From: Amblyornis subalaris
Lineage: Eukaryota; Chordata; Aves; Passeriformes; Ptilonorhynchidae
Assembly: GCA_018881555.1 (NCBI GenBank)
Contig: JACAXG010000007.1
Coordinates: 16,225,235 to 16,289,234 of the forward strand
Direction: 5' to 3'
Length of the DNA stretch: 64,000 nucleotides
In this document: positions 9,908-21,632 of the stretch, one piece after another
Layout of the letters: every line of letters begins with the position of its first letter
Position numbering within the stretch: the first letter of the stretch is position 1
Notes under the pieces: generated by a model
Told to the model about the DNA's origin: nothing
The model's database searches: none
Seen by the model: the letters and a program-made list of their open reading frames with translations, nothing else
Made by a program: the position numbers and the translations under genes

Positions 9908-12180
9908 GAATCATAGAAGATAAGCAGAGTAAAATATGATGGGACCCTACTATCTGAAATACCTGTCTCAGAATGAGTGAACAGAGCAGGACCAGGTGCT
10001 GGGGCGATGCCTTCATTTTAAAATCATACTGTCCACTGAAACTGAAACATGGCTGGATTATCTGGAAGGGAGGAAGGATCAGAACAATGGTGATGGAACA
10101 TTGGGTTATTGGGTATTTGCATTGGAGTGTGATGAAGAAACGTAACTCATTAGTCCCGAAATAAAGAGTTGGTTTTTTCCTTTCACAGATGTATTGTCAA
10201 GGGCTTTTATAAGCTGCCCTTGTGAATTTTTTTCTCTTCCACCAAAGGGTTTTTTCTTTCTTTATCCTCATCACTTATAAATGGGAGTGCACTGCTTATT
10301 AAGAGCCTAAATGCTAATTAGTTAACCCTCAAATTCTAGATTGATAAANCTGCTATCATTTTAACAGGGAATCTTAGTTGTTTTACCCAACCTTTGTGGC
10401 AGCAACTGCATTTGATAAAATGGTTATAGTAATAAAGCACTCCCTGCTTGATGCTTTTACAACATTGACTTAGTCAGTAGCAATCATGAAGGATTATTCA
10501 AAGCACAGACCAATGGNCAGCATCTAGAACAATGCCTTCACAAATGCAGGATAATCAATGATGTCTATTTTCTGAACAAGAGTATTTTCAGTTGTACTGC
10601 AGACAGAATTCCCTCTGGTTGAACAAGCTGCTGAAGTGGAAAATTTTATTTAACAGCATTTGGTAAGAGTCTTGCAAGTCTCCACTGAGTCATTAGGAGT
10701 GCTACAAAGAGTCCACTTTAGCTGAGAGTTGACTTTTGAGTCCTTCCTGGATGAATATTGTTGTGAGAGCTTGCAGTAATCCTGCTCTGTTCTCTAACAC
10801 CCTTCCTGCCCATCCACACAGAGCAGCAATGTTAGTCTTGGTCAAGGACTCCCAAGTTTTCTAAAATTCATCAGCTGTATCTACAAACTAAAATATGAGA
10901 ATGTTTAAATATGACTCAATTTGGGTTTTTTCTGTTCAATTAGTGTTTACCAGAAACCCCTGGACTTCACTGATTATCAGCAAGTTCAAATATTGTTTGG
11001 TAAGGGGCCATGTTGACCAGCAATCCAGGAAGCTACCGAGGGCTAATGCCAGTTTTACTCCTGTTTCTTCNTTTACTTCTCCAGTACCATGAGCATTACA
11101 CACATATATCAAGAGCAAAATGTTGCTGGATGATGTCCTGTTGTGCTCCACTGAGGTATGTCCAAACAAATTTGTTATTGTCAGAAAATGCCAGCTGATC
11201 AAATTTGACCTCACCCAGCCCAAATACGTGCACAGGACAAGCATTTCCTTGGGAAATGGGAAACAAATTTTCGAGTTCTCCTACTACTCTATAGAGCCGA
11301 AGCTTTCAAGACCAGGCTCCTGTAAATGGCTCTGAAGGGAGCAGGTCTCTCCTTTGGGGATCTCCAGCCCTGTATAAAGTAGCTGTTATTTATCTGCCTT
11401 GGTGCAAGCTTGTGCTGATCCAAAACACTGGCTGAACTTACTGAAGTTCTGGGCAGTCTGTCCTTCTCTGATTCTTCTCTCACTCATATTTAGGGGGAGG
11501 AGGGAGGAAAACAACATATTACTGTGAAATATTTTGATTGTATCTTGATATTCAAAGTGAGAAAATACATAATAAAACACAGGTGGGAAGGGAAAACAAT
11601 TTCTGAGAAAGTATATTTCCAGTACAAATTTCACTTGGTTGTCTGGGTGAATTAATATATACACTTTCTGGTCAAATTAGAAATCTATGGCTAACCTGTT
11701 GCTAACATTTTTATAACTTATATGGAGATACAACATCATTGAAAAGATGAGCGAAGGCATCCTACAGCTTTNACATCAACTCAACTTGATGGCCCCTCTC
11801 TGGGTCCAGCTGTAGCCTGGCACAGAAAGAGAGAGCAGCAAGACAACTCTGTCCTTTCTTCTCTTCCCTCAATGTCACGCTCTGCATTAGCTGACATGGG
11901 CTGGGTCCAGAGCCCCCAGCCTGAGCTCCCCTGGGACAACAGTGCATTCACAGCAGCCCCTAGGGCCAGAAGACAAATGAGAGCGCCTCAGGAAGAACCT
12001 GACTGAGTAATAGCAGAGCCAGCTGCAAAGGTTAAAGGCCACCTACCATTTGCACTGCGGTAGGTTAACACCACTGCTCTTCCTTAGAGCACAGCCACCA
12101 AAAAAGCAAAACTTGCGACTTTCAGCCTATTATTTTGAGTTGCAGGAATGCTTTAACTGAAGCAGAGCAGGCAAAGTCAA
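9908..12180. other. Unique non-coding DNA
   Basis: No gene or transposon is recognised. Frames around 10.9-11.3 kb overlap on both strands in several phases, which argues against a real exon. A pyrimidine and purine mixture near 11.75-11.95 kb is a little GC-richer than its surroundings. Confidence 0.55.
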
Positions 12181-15100
12181 TTCAAAAAGTTATAAACTGT
12201 TTGTCTGCGCGGGAGACATCCGGACAGCATGCTCTCCTCTCCTGAAGGGATATCCGANCTACCTCTCGGAGCTAGTTCAGCTACTGCGAGTAATAGAACC
12301 AGACTAGCGTGGCACTCTGCCCAGACTAATTTATCTGTCTTTCCAAAGGCAGGAAGTCTGACAGGTCTGCTTTATTCAGTGCCTTAGTTGTCACTAATGA
12401 GCGCTGTGTAACCAGAGCCTCTGAACAGCACAGTAATCAATTTAAAACAGCTCTCGAAAGAACTCCTTGAAGTTGAGTTCTCAGCCCTATTAATGATGCA
12501 AGATGAGAGTCCATCTATGTAGACTGGCTGTGTAGAGCAAGCTTGCCTGAAAACTACAGAAGCACAACACGAGGTAGGAGCNAGGTCTCTGTGGCTGGAA
12601 GCAGACACACCAGCTTCAGGTTCTGAAATACCAGGGTTGGCCCACCTGTGCACCTGCTAAAAAACCAAAGCTAAAACATCAAGGACTTGAGAGAGTGCTC
12701 AACTCCTGCTTGAAAAGTCCCACCTGCTGACAGTAATGACCCTGTTTCAGCTATTACTGCATTTTAAATTCTTCAGTGTGCTATTAAGTCAGGCCACGAG
12801 TGAGAGGGCAGCAGAGATGTTAAACCTCATGGTCTGGCCCTGGCTCTTTGCTTTGACATTTTTATCAGTTTTTCACTTCTTTTGTCTGTTGAATCTATTT
12901 CATTTTCCAAAGCCATCAACTGTCTACCAAACTTATTTTCTTTCCAGGCATTATTACTTTTTTTTTTATTCTGTTATTGACAGGTATGATGTGGGCAAAC
13001 TGATATCTAATGCAATAATAAATCAGATACAGCTGAATCCCAGTTTCCTGATATAATCATATTGGAAGAAAGTATTGTATTATACATGTGAGACCCTAAT
13101 GAAGTCAACACAGCTCCTTGTGTAAAACCAGCAGAATTTGATCCACTGAGTTCAGCTGGATCTGGCAGCTCTCCAGATTTTCTGAGCTGAACTATTCTAG
13201 TTTAAGATATCACAGTTGCCAGTAGGAGCCACTAACATTCAACATCAGAGCAGAATTTCCCAGAGATAGTCCCCTCTAGAGCTGATTAAAATAACATAAC
13301 CTCCAGACATATAATATCAACAACTGTATTTACATTCATTGCTTGAGGGGATATTAGTTTACTGTGCATTATATTGTAACATTCAAAATAATATTTATCA
13401 TAGCCTCAACCAATTCTTTGCTCAGAGCCATTTGTAAAAGTCAATGAAAGCATGAATTAATCTCCTAGCGCTATTCTAATGGTTCAGAAACCTCTATCTC
13501 CTTTCTTGAGTTGTCTTTCCTTTAAACTGCAATTTTAGTTTGTGCCACTGACCCCACTTTTTTTCCAGTTTTCATATAAAACTCAGAAAGAACAAATTGG
13601 ATTATCTAATCTTCCTCTTCAAACTCTGCTATGCCTTTTCCAGAAGATGGTGACTCATATCTCCCTCCTTCCTTTCGTGCTCTTTTCCACTCTGGCATCT
13701 CCATGTATGGCATCCTGGCTATGTCTGCTTTAGAGAAGGGTTTAGGATTTTTTTTGTCACTATATGACAATAGNAACTCTAAGATAAGATGTTTTGTGGT
13801 CCTCTAAATGCCTAATGGGCTCATCTGTTCTGATCTCCTCACATCCCAGGTGCTACTACATCCTTTTCACTGGTTTTGATAAAGGATATCTTAAATAAGC
13901 AGATCTTCCTGAAAATTACATTCCCCTTACCAATGGCTACTTCATTAACTTCTTTCACATCTATTCTCATATGTGAAAATATTTAATTTTCCATGATGCC
14001 TCAAAATTGTTTAGTCTGTTAAAGTGATACAATTCTCATCATAATTTTAACCTTGCATTCTTTGCAGGTTCCTACCTGTTCTTATTATTTGTACATTGTC
14101 TCTTGAAATTTATTTTGANTCAATGCAGTAGGATAGAGCGATAGACCCATACAGTCCCTAGCCCAAAGGTTTTCTAATAACAAGGATTTACAAGCACTGC
14201 ACAAGTATAAATTGCAATGTCAACAGCATCCTTAATTTATATAGAAGGAATAGCAGCTACCATTTCAGGGGTTTTTTTAACTGCATACATATTCTCATGC
14301 TTGCCCCTGCTAAAATAAGTATAGAGAATGTGGAGCTTCTGAATAGTGTGAGATACTGGAAATGCAGGAGATTATTTTAAAGCAAACAAACAAAAAACCA
14401 AACAAATCTAAAGCAAAGAATAATCAATATACTAAGACACAAGCAAAAGCAATGAGAAACAAATTACTAGTGATGTTAGATGCTTCCACTATTTTCTTCT
14501 ACATTTTCATTCTACTTGAATGGAAGAAACCAGTGAAAATTCCACTAAAGTTAGATATTTTGTCCCGTGACATACCAGGGAATGTGGGAAAGTGGTTTTG
14601 TCCAAGGTATGTATTAAGTCTTAATTATAAAGTAAATCAAACACTACTATAAGATGGAAGAGTGCATCACCACTACTCCTTCTTGCTGAAACACACATGA
14701 GCTCAGTATTCCAAAATGTCTAACCCACTAGCTCTGAAGGACATGCCACAGGAGAGCTGCTTCTGGAACTAATACCGTGGCCTTAGAGAAGACCGTACTA
14801 ACACATACATTATTTTGTAGGTCTTTCTCAGAATCCTTTTCCTGCCAATATGTAAATAAGATGCTAATCAAGAGGTGTGCAGGGAAAACATATTCTAACA
14901 TGTCGGCACACAGCATTTTCAAGCAATACACAGCACATTTATCATTATGTTAATGTGAGATCCCAAAGGCAGAATTGCCTTTAAGGCATACTTGAGCATG
15001 CCAAAGTTTTCCCTTTTGTAGGAGGCAAAATAGAAGATAGATTTTTCATTCAGGAACACGTGAAGATTCCCTGAGTTATGCACAGCAGTCAGAAACCCTA

Positions 15101-17985
15101 AAATTAAATAATATTTTGCATTTGTGCAGAGATGTTTTTTTTGTTTTCAAAACAGGAGCAGTTTACTATCCACATTATCTTCCCCCTTTTAGAGACAGTA
15201 TAATGGAGGCAGAGCTTAATGAACCATTTTTTCAATAACGCTGGTTGGAGTCCCAAGCATTTTGGCTGCTAATGGTGTTAAACACCAATGGTTTCCTTGT
15301 CCTTTCCTTTTGTGACTTATACCTGAGAAGAAGATTGTCTAGATAAAGCGAGCAAACAGCCAAAGAACACAAAATCAGAGAGCACTCCTGGAGAGTTTGG
15401 CCAAGCCACTTGCTCAAGGTCACACAGCAAGTCAGCCCAAGGGCTGGGAAAAGATTCATGACTCCTATTTCTCAGCTCATTCCAACCCTTATGTCAGATA
15501 ATACTCCAAAAGCTTAAAAGATATTCCAAATGTAATATGAATTTTCTTCAAGAAGAGATGCAAATCTGAAGGATATGGCTTATGGTTAGGTTCTGAGAAT
15601 AGCTTTTTCCTGCAAGCTTTAGGTGGTGAGATTTAGCTATATTCCTGTATCAATAAATGTCCTCAAACTTTCAGGTATCCCAAGGTTAATTTGAAAATAT
15701 AATTGGCAATGACTGAGCCTGTATCTCCTTATGCTTCTCCTTCTATTTCTTAATAAAAAGGCACGGAAATAACAATGAAAAATTTATGGTAAAGGAAACT
15801 ATTTCAATACAGAAAATCAGTGATTTGGTGCTCAAACCAGGTCCTTTCTGCCACCATTAAATATATATAACATGGATAATGCACCAAGAATCGTGTTATC
15901 AACAGCTAGATGTCTTAGCTTTCTTCTCTCTTAACTAGAATGCTGCTCCAGAAACTTAGTTGTCACTCATAAAACCTAGATCCCACATATCTGCCAACTA
16001 TTAGCTATCCTCAAGTCATTCAGCAAAAGGCAAACAAATGCCCTCCAACAAAGAACAAGTCCTTTGTTCCTTTACCTCCAGCAAGAAATTGCTCATAACA
16101 GGTTCAGAGGACATAACTGGACGAAACTGCGTGTTCTATTTCTAACAAAGTGCTCTGAACCTATTGAGTAGCAAGATGCATTTGCTCCTGCTACAAGTCA
16201 CTGCTCTGCCTTCTCTCATGTTGTTCAGTGATAACGGGCTCAAGAATCAGAAATGTGTTCTGGATTGTCATGGATGATTACTTATCCACCTGCACCTTTT
16301 TATACATTTACGTCATTTTGCTGAGAATATAAATAGTGGCAAAACCATGCCCATTAAGGATTTTCAGATGCCCTAAATGACAATGAAATTCAAAGTCAGT
16401 AAAAACATAAAAACTACAAGAGAAGCTACATCTTTGTGGCTGGTCATCCCTCTTATACCTCAACCTCCATGAGAATGTTTAAGGTAGTTTTAATCATGGA
16501 TCCTTTATATGTACAAAGTTCAAGTAGGCAATTTTCCCCACAGTACGGTAAAACTGCACAAAACCAAAATGCTTCTGGTCAGCGGCGCTAAAATTTGTAA
16601 ATGTTGCTAGTTTTCACACAGTCACGAAAACTTTTTTGCTTCATCTTACATTACTTTGTTTTAATTTTATCTATGTGCATTAAGATAGACAGCAATGGCT
16701 TAGAATGGCAAACTTGTCACAGTTAACCAAACAACCAAAATCTGCTTCTGAGATTCACCAATGACTTTGGCTTGGCTTTCCCTTTGTTGCCAGGAACCTT
16801 CGATAAAATGGGATGTATTTATGAAACTGAGGAAAAACTAAATTGACATCCAACCCTGCTAAAATCAAGCCAAAAAGGGCACTCTAAGAGCTTTATGAAA
16901 AATAATGTAAGCATTTGAGCAGTGGAAGACCTTAAAAGTACAAATACAGGAGTATCAAAAAAAGAAAAAAGAAACAAAAGAAAAGCACAAGTTAACATGG
17001 TAACTGAAAGCAGAAAATAAAGAATTGTTAGTTAGATAGAAAGCTCACTAACAAAACGGCAAAGTAGCTGTGAATCACTTTCATCAGCTGTGCTCTCTAC
17101 TAAAATGTGGTAATTTGTATCAGCACTGCTGCCCCAGAGCAAGTTTTGAGCCTTCACTTGCTCTTGGCATTAACGGGGACAACCAGAAAAATCTGAGTCT
17201 GTATTCCAGGTGCTCCATAGTCTGCATTCAGTTTATTTACCTTCATGGCAATCAGGTGAAACAAGCAATTATTTTCCCATTTTCCATAATCCTCTTATTT
17301 GCCAGACTTTAAGCCAGTGAATTTTTATAAAATTGATTTTAAAATAATATAAAATCTAACTATCATTTAATGAAGCAAAGTAAGGTTCTTGGGAAGGCAA
17401 AACACTCGTTCTCCCAGACAGTACTTTCTTTGGGAGCCCTGCAGCAGGCATTTTACAGGACTGAATGAGGCTCTGCTGTGCACGTCAGTAAACAGAGAAG
17501 GGTGAACATCCGCTTCTGGCTCTGACAGTGCTCAAGTTACTGTTGTGACAACACAGAAACCTTGCTTTATTGTCCCTAGACCTGGCCACAACACTCAAAC
17601 TGAACTTGAGTAGAGCTTAGAGTACATGCTGTCCTTCACAAATGTTTAGTTGAAGTTCCTTCAAATGCCTGCTTCCCAGGTTGTAAAACTAGCAAGCAAA
17701 TACTTTTCCTGAATTAATGTCCTTATCTACGTGTACAAGGAAGTGCCCAGCTCCACCAGCACTAGCTGGAAGGTATTACCAGCCCAGCCCAAAGGAGCAA
17801 AGAGCAACTGAACTTCAGGCATCAGCGAAAAATTCAGACTTCTTTCTTCTTTATTGCATTGTTTTGTAGATGTTCCACTATTTACGGATGTATAACTAGA
17901 TGTAAATAAATCAGAAGGTGAAAGCTGAGCTCAGAAAAGGGTGTCATGAATTCTCCCTTCACGTTGCATTACCAACTGCAGGTCC
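12181..17985. other. Unique AT-rich non-coding DNA
   Basis: About 5.8 kb without a recognisable exon, RNA gene or transposon. A purine-rich A/G tract lies at 16957-16990. All open frames are short and of low-complexity composition (for example Lys/Asn/Gln-rich near 14.4 kb from an A-rich segment). Confidence 0.55.
16957..16990 (+). repeat. A-rich (A)nG tract
   Basis: Runs of three to seven A separated by single G or C. No gene body is recognised upstream, so it is probably simple low-complexity DNA and not the tail of a retrocopy. Confidence 0.75.
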
Positions 17986-18330
17986 TGAGAAGGACGGAGG
18001 AGGGTGAGGTAGAACAGCACAGAGTGCACACCCTCTGACACAGCAGCATGAGGGTGCCCACGAGAAAAACGCTGCCCAAATGGGCAAGGCAGGCACGGGG
18101 GAAAGGGGAGGCCAGCACAGGGAGCAGAACTGAGAGGTCATGCTGCAGGTTAACAACAGAGCCAGGATACCAAGCCCTGCCCACCACGATGCTCAGACTG
18201 GAGCACACCGCTGCCGGAGTCCTTGGCACAAGCAGCTTTAGGGCTGGCGGTGGTGTCTCTGTCACCCACTGTGACGCTTTGTCTCAGGGCACAGGGGTTA
18301 ATTGCTGGGAATGTCAAATGACAAGGGCTA
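17986..18330. other. GC-rich patch, no recognised element
   Basis: A 350-base block is clearly more GC-rich than the DNA either side. Frames stay open on both strands (plus 18048-18401, minus 17969-18265) because stops are rare in GC-rich DNA. It does not match the LTR or CR1 copies in the window. It could be an old transposon, a regulatory element or an untranslated exon. I see nothing that decides between these. Confidence 0.4.
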
Positions 18331-20643
18331 ATGATGAGCTGAAAGAAATTTCAGCGTTGCTACTGAACCCTCTGATTACTTGGGTAACACTGCGGGAGTA
18401 AAAAACTCTAATGCTATCATCATTTTCTTCTAGACGGTTAATTCTTTTATATATATTTCTCTATTTTTCTGTATAAACACGTGCACACAGATACATTTTC
18501 TCATTCCAACAATGCTGGAACATGAAATAAGAAGCCTAGTACTTCTTGTCAGTGCTAACCTGCCAAGATGCCACATCAGCAGCACTAGGAGAAGTGAAGG
18601 GCCCCCTGAATGTGTTTTACCTCTTCGTTACGGCTGCCTCGATATTTAATCTCCTGTCCTATTATCCAAAACCTATATACATTTATAACATGGCTGATAC
18701 TTCTAGGTCATGTATGTCTAGAAGTTTTCTGAATTTTCAGCACTTTTAAGGATTGTGACATGTTCGTATAAATAATAATTTTTGTTCTTATTGCAGCTCC
18801 AGCGCCTCCTCTTCATCTGGAACTGTTATTTGACGGCTAATGAGATAACTGGGTGTATCAACTATTCCTACAGACAGTTTTATGCAAGTAGTGGTTCACT
18901 CTCTCAACATTATTGCTTTAAATATAACTAAAGAAATAAAATATTTTTCAAGGAAACTTCTAGAACTACGAATAATATCATAAAGATGTCTTTCTGTGTC
19001 CACCACAAATAGCCAAGTGTAGATACTCATAATCTACTTCAAAGTCCGTGTGTTTTTCCCTCACATTAAATACTATTAATTGTTTGCTACAATTGTGCGA
19101 AATTTTGCTTTTGCTTTAGCTATTCTACTACAATTAGTAAACTGTCATTTTTTTTCATTTTAACATTACTGCATTTCTCAGATTTAACTTATTGCTATGT
19201 AATTGCCCAGCATTTAAAAATAGAATGGCATTCAATCCCAGAACATATCACAGAGGAGTCTTAGCCAGCAGGAGATATCTATTTAATCACTACTTTGCAT
19301 TGTTACAGCGACAGCAGGAGAACTATAGAAAGAACTGCCTTAAAAATTAAACCATGGAGGATGTNAGGACTGCCAAAGAATGGATTTCTAAAGAAAAAAA
19401 GAAAATTCTCACAAAAAAAATCTGTTCTGTGTGTTTGTAATGATAATGTTTTCCCATAATCATACAAAGAACACTTAGGTGTTTCATTAAAATCATGATA
19501 CCCTGATCATGGAGACTCAGATAATTTGCTAGCTCCTTAAGACAGCTGTTCAACTTACCTGCAGTGCTCTTGGGATGCAGCCCAGTGTTGTGATGCCCTG
19601 AACACACACTGTCCTCACAGTCACCATCAACCTCACATGGTCACAACTGTGGCATTTCAAGTCCAGCAGCAGTTCCAAATGCATGGCCACAGAATGGGCT
19701 CACATGATAAAAACACTAGTATTTTAAAACAGAATTAATATTATTCATTAGCAGTGGCTATCCTCCGTCTTAAGTAATACATATTCCTAAAGCTGCCCAG
19801 ATGCTCTAAGCATCTACTCAAGGGGCCTCAATGTCTCTGAAAAAGCTGCAAATAATGCACTTGCTGCCAGACTTTATTTTTCAGTGAATTCTGCAAAGGT
19901 TTTGTATCTGAAAGACCTTAAGTACAGCAAAGAGTCTTTTTCTTCTGTGTTATACTCATATTAGGACTATTGGCTTCTTTATCAGAGAAGGAGACCTTCT
20001 GAAAGCCTAAATAAGCTTGTCAAGATTTATCAGGAGTGCTTTGTGAATTTTCTCAAAGATCCAGCAGAGCACACTGGATAAAACTGATTTTCCTGGGAAA
20101 GGTAGGAAATACCTTCTTGCTTTGCACTGCATGCCAGTTTTGTTGGTTTGTTCTTTGTTAAAGTGGCAATAGTTTTGTTATGAGAAAGTCATCAAGTAGC
20201 ATATTTATCATGTACACTGTTCATTAGCAGATGAGTGTTATCCCTGGGTGAACTTCTGTGTGTCTGTAATAGTTACTTCTCCAAAACTCATTGGTCTAGG
20301 ATCAAGTAGAGCAGGCAGCACAGCTATTGACATAAACCAGCATCCCTGCCTCAGTGCTTGCACACTCCCAGCACCAGAATTGTATATTTCCAATAACAAA
20401 ATTTAAGGTACGTGATCCATGATGTGCCGGGGCATTNGGTTAGAAGAGAACTACATCAACCCTCATTAACCACCAGGGAATTGTACTTTTGTCCACACGA
20501 TGGGTATCCCTGCACAGCACAGCACAGGAAAGTCATGCTACAACAAAGAGACGTGGTGAGGCTGCCCCACTGCAGTGAGTACTATATACTGCTTGAAATG
20601 GATGAGTTAGTTCATTCATAATATAAATTAACTATTATTAATA
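18331..20643. other. Unique AT-rich non-coding DNA
   Basis: No exon or named repeat is recognised. A short 'gcacagcacagcacagg' triplication near 20514 is the only local repeat. Confidence 0.55.
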
Positions 20644-20865
20644 ATCATAGAATCAATAAGGTTGAAATGGACCTCCAAGAACATAAAGTCCAGCCTTTGT
20701 TTGAACACCACCATGTTAACTAGACCATGGCACTAAGTGCCACGTCCAGTGAACACTTCCAGGGATGGTGACTCCATGACGTCCCTGAGCAGCCCGTTCC
20801 AATGCCCAACAACCTTCCAGTGAATAAATTGTTCCCGATGTGCAACCTGAACCTCCCCTGGTGGA

Positions 20866-20893
20866 GGCAGCTTGAGGAAATGGCAGCTTGAGG
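20866..20893. repeat. 16-bp tandem duplication inside the CR1
   Basis: 'ggcagcttgagg' occurs at 20866-20877 and again at 20882-20893, giving a 16-base period. CR1 normally has this segment once, so this is a duplication private to this copy or its source. Confidence 0.8.
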
Positions 20894-21041
20894 CCATTTC
20901 CTCTCATCTTGTCACTAGTTGCTCGGGGGAAGACACTGACACCTGCCTTACTAGAACCTCCTTTCAGGTAGTTGTAGAGAGGGATAAGGACTCCAGGCTA
21001 AACACCCAGCTCTCTCAGCCACTCCTCATAGGAGTCACCCT

Positions 21042-21340
21042 TTAGACCCTTCCACAGCTCCATTCCCCTTCTGTGGACACACTCCAGCACCTCGATGTCC
21101 TTCTAGTAGTCAGGGGCCCAAAACTGGACACAGCANTTGAAATGCACCTCACTAGTGCTGAGTACAGGGCAATCGCTGCCCTCGTTCTGCTGGTCACACT
21201 GTTCTTGATCAAGGCCAGGATGCCATTGGCCTTCTTGGCCACCTGGGCACAGCTGGCTCATGTTCAGCCACTGTCGACCAGCACTCCCAGGTCCTTTTCC
21301 ACTAGGCAGCTTTCCAGCAACTCTGCCGCCAGCCTGTAGT
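21042..21340 (-). pseudogene. CR1 ORF2 reverse-transcriptase C-terminal remnant
   Basis: In minus-strand sense, 21242 to about 21140 reads 'MAKKANGILALIKNSV', then 'LYSALVR', hallmarks of the C-terminal part of CR1 ORF2 (endonuclease/reverse transcriptase). The frame then departs from the family pattern, consistent with a frameshift around 21.13-21.15 kb, where an ambiguous base also lies. Upstream, towards 21340, the conserved '[10 protein letters not shown]' block lies in another frame. The copy cannot encode an active protein. Confidence 0.85.
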
Positions 21341-21632
21341 ATTTCATGGGGTTGTTGTGACCCAAGGGCAGGACTCTGTAATTGGCTTTGTTAAACCTCA
21401 TACCATTGGCCTCAGCTCATCAATCCAATATGTCCAGATCCCTCTGCAGAGCCTTCCTACAGCAGATTGACATTCCCACCCAACNTGGTGTCATCTGCAA
21501 ACTTACTGAGGCTGCCCTTGATCCCCTCGTCCAGATCAACAAAGCTATCCAACAGGACTGGCCCCAACACCAAGACTTGGGGAACCTTACTAGTGACCGG
21601 CCACCAAATGGATGTGGCGCTTTTCACCACCA

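Larger units (their letters stand above)
20644..21632 (-). mobile_element. CR1 LINE, 5'-truncated
   Basis: CR1 is the dominant non-LTR retrotransposon of birds. Its 3' terminus appears here as 'tcatagaatcaataaggttg' on the plus strand at the left edge, so the element lies on the minus strand and is truncated at its 5' end at about 21.63 kb. Between the two edges are blocks typical of CR1: 'cttccagggatggtgactcc' near 20.75 kb, 'cttgaggccatttcctctc' near 20.89 kb, and 'ggtgtcatctgcaaacttac' near 21.49 kb. The minus strand encodes a broken reverse-transcriptase C-terminus. The right boundary is approximate because similarity fades in AT-rich sequence. Confidence 0.92.

Noticed and set aside
9908..9925. 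CR1 3' end ('gaatcatagaagataagc')
   Set aside because: The resemblance is limited to one 'atcatagaa' and no CR1 block follows on either side.
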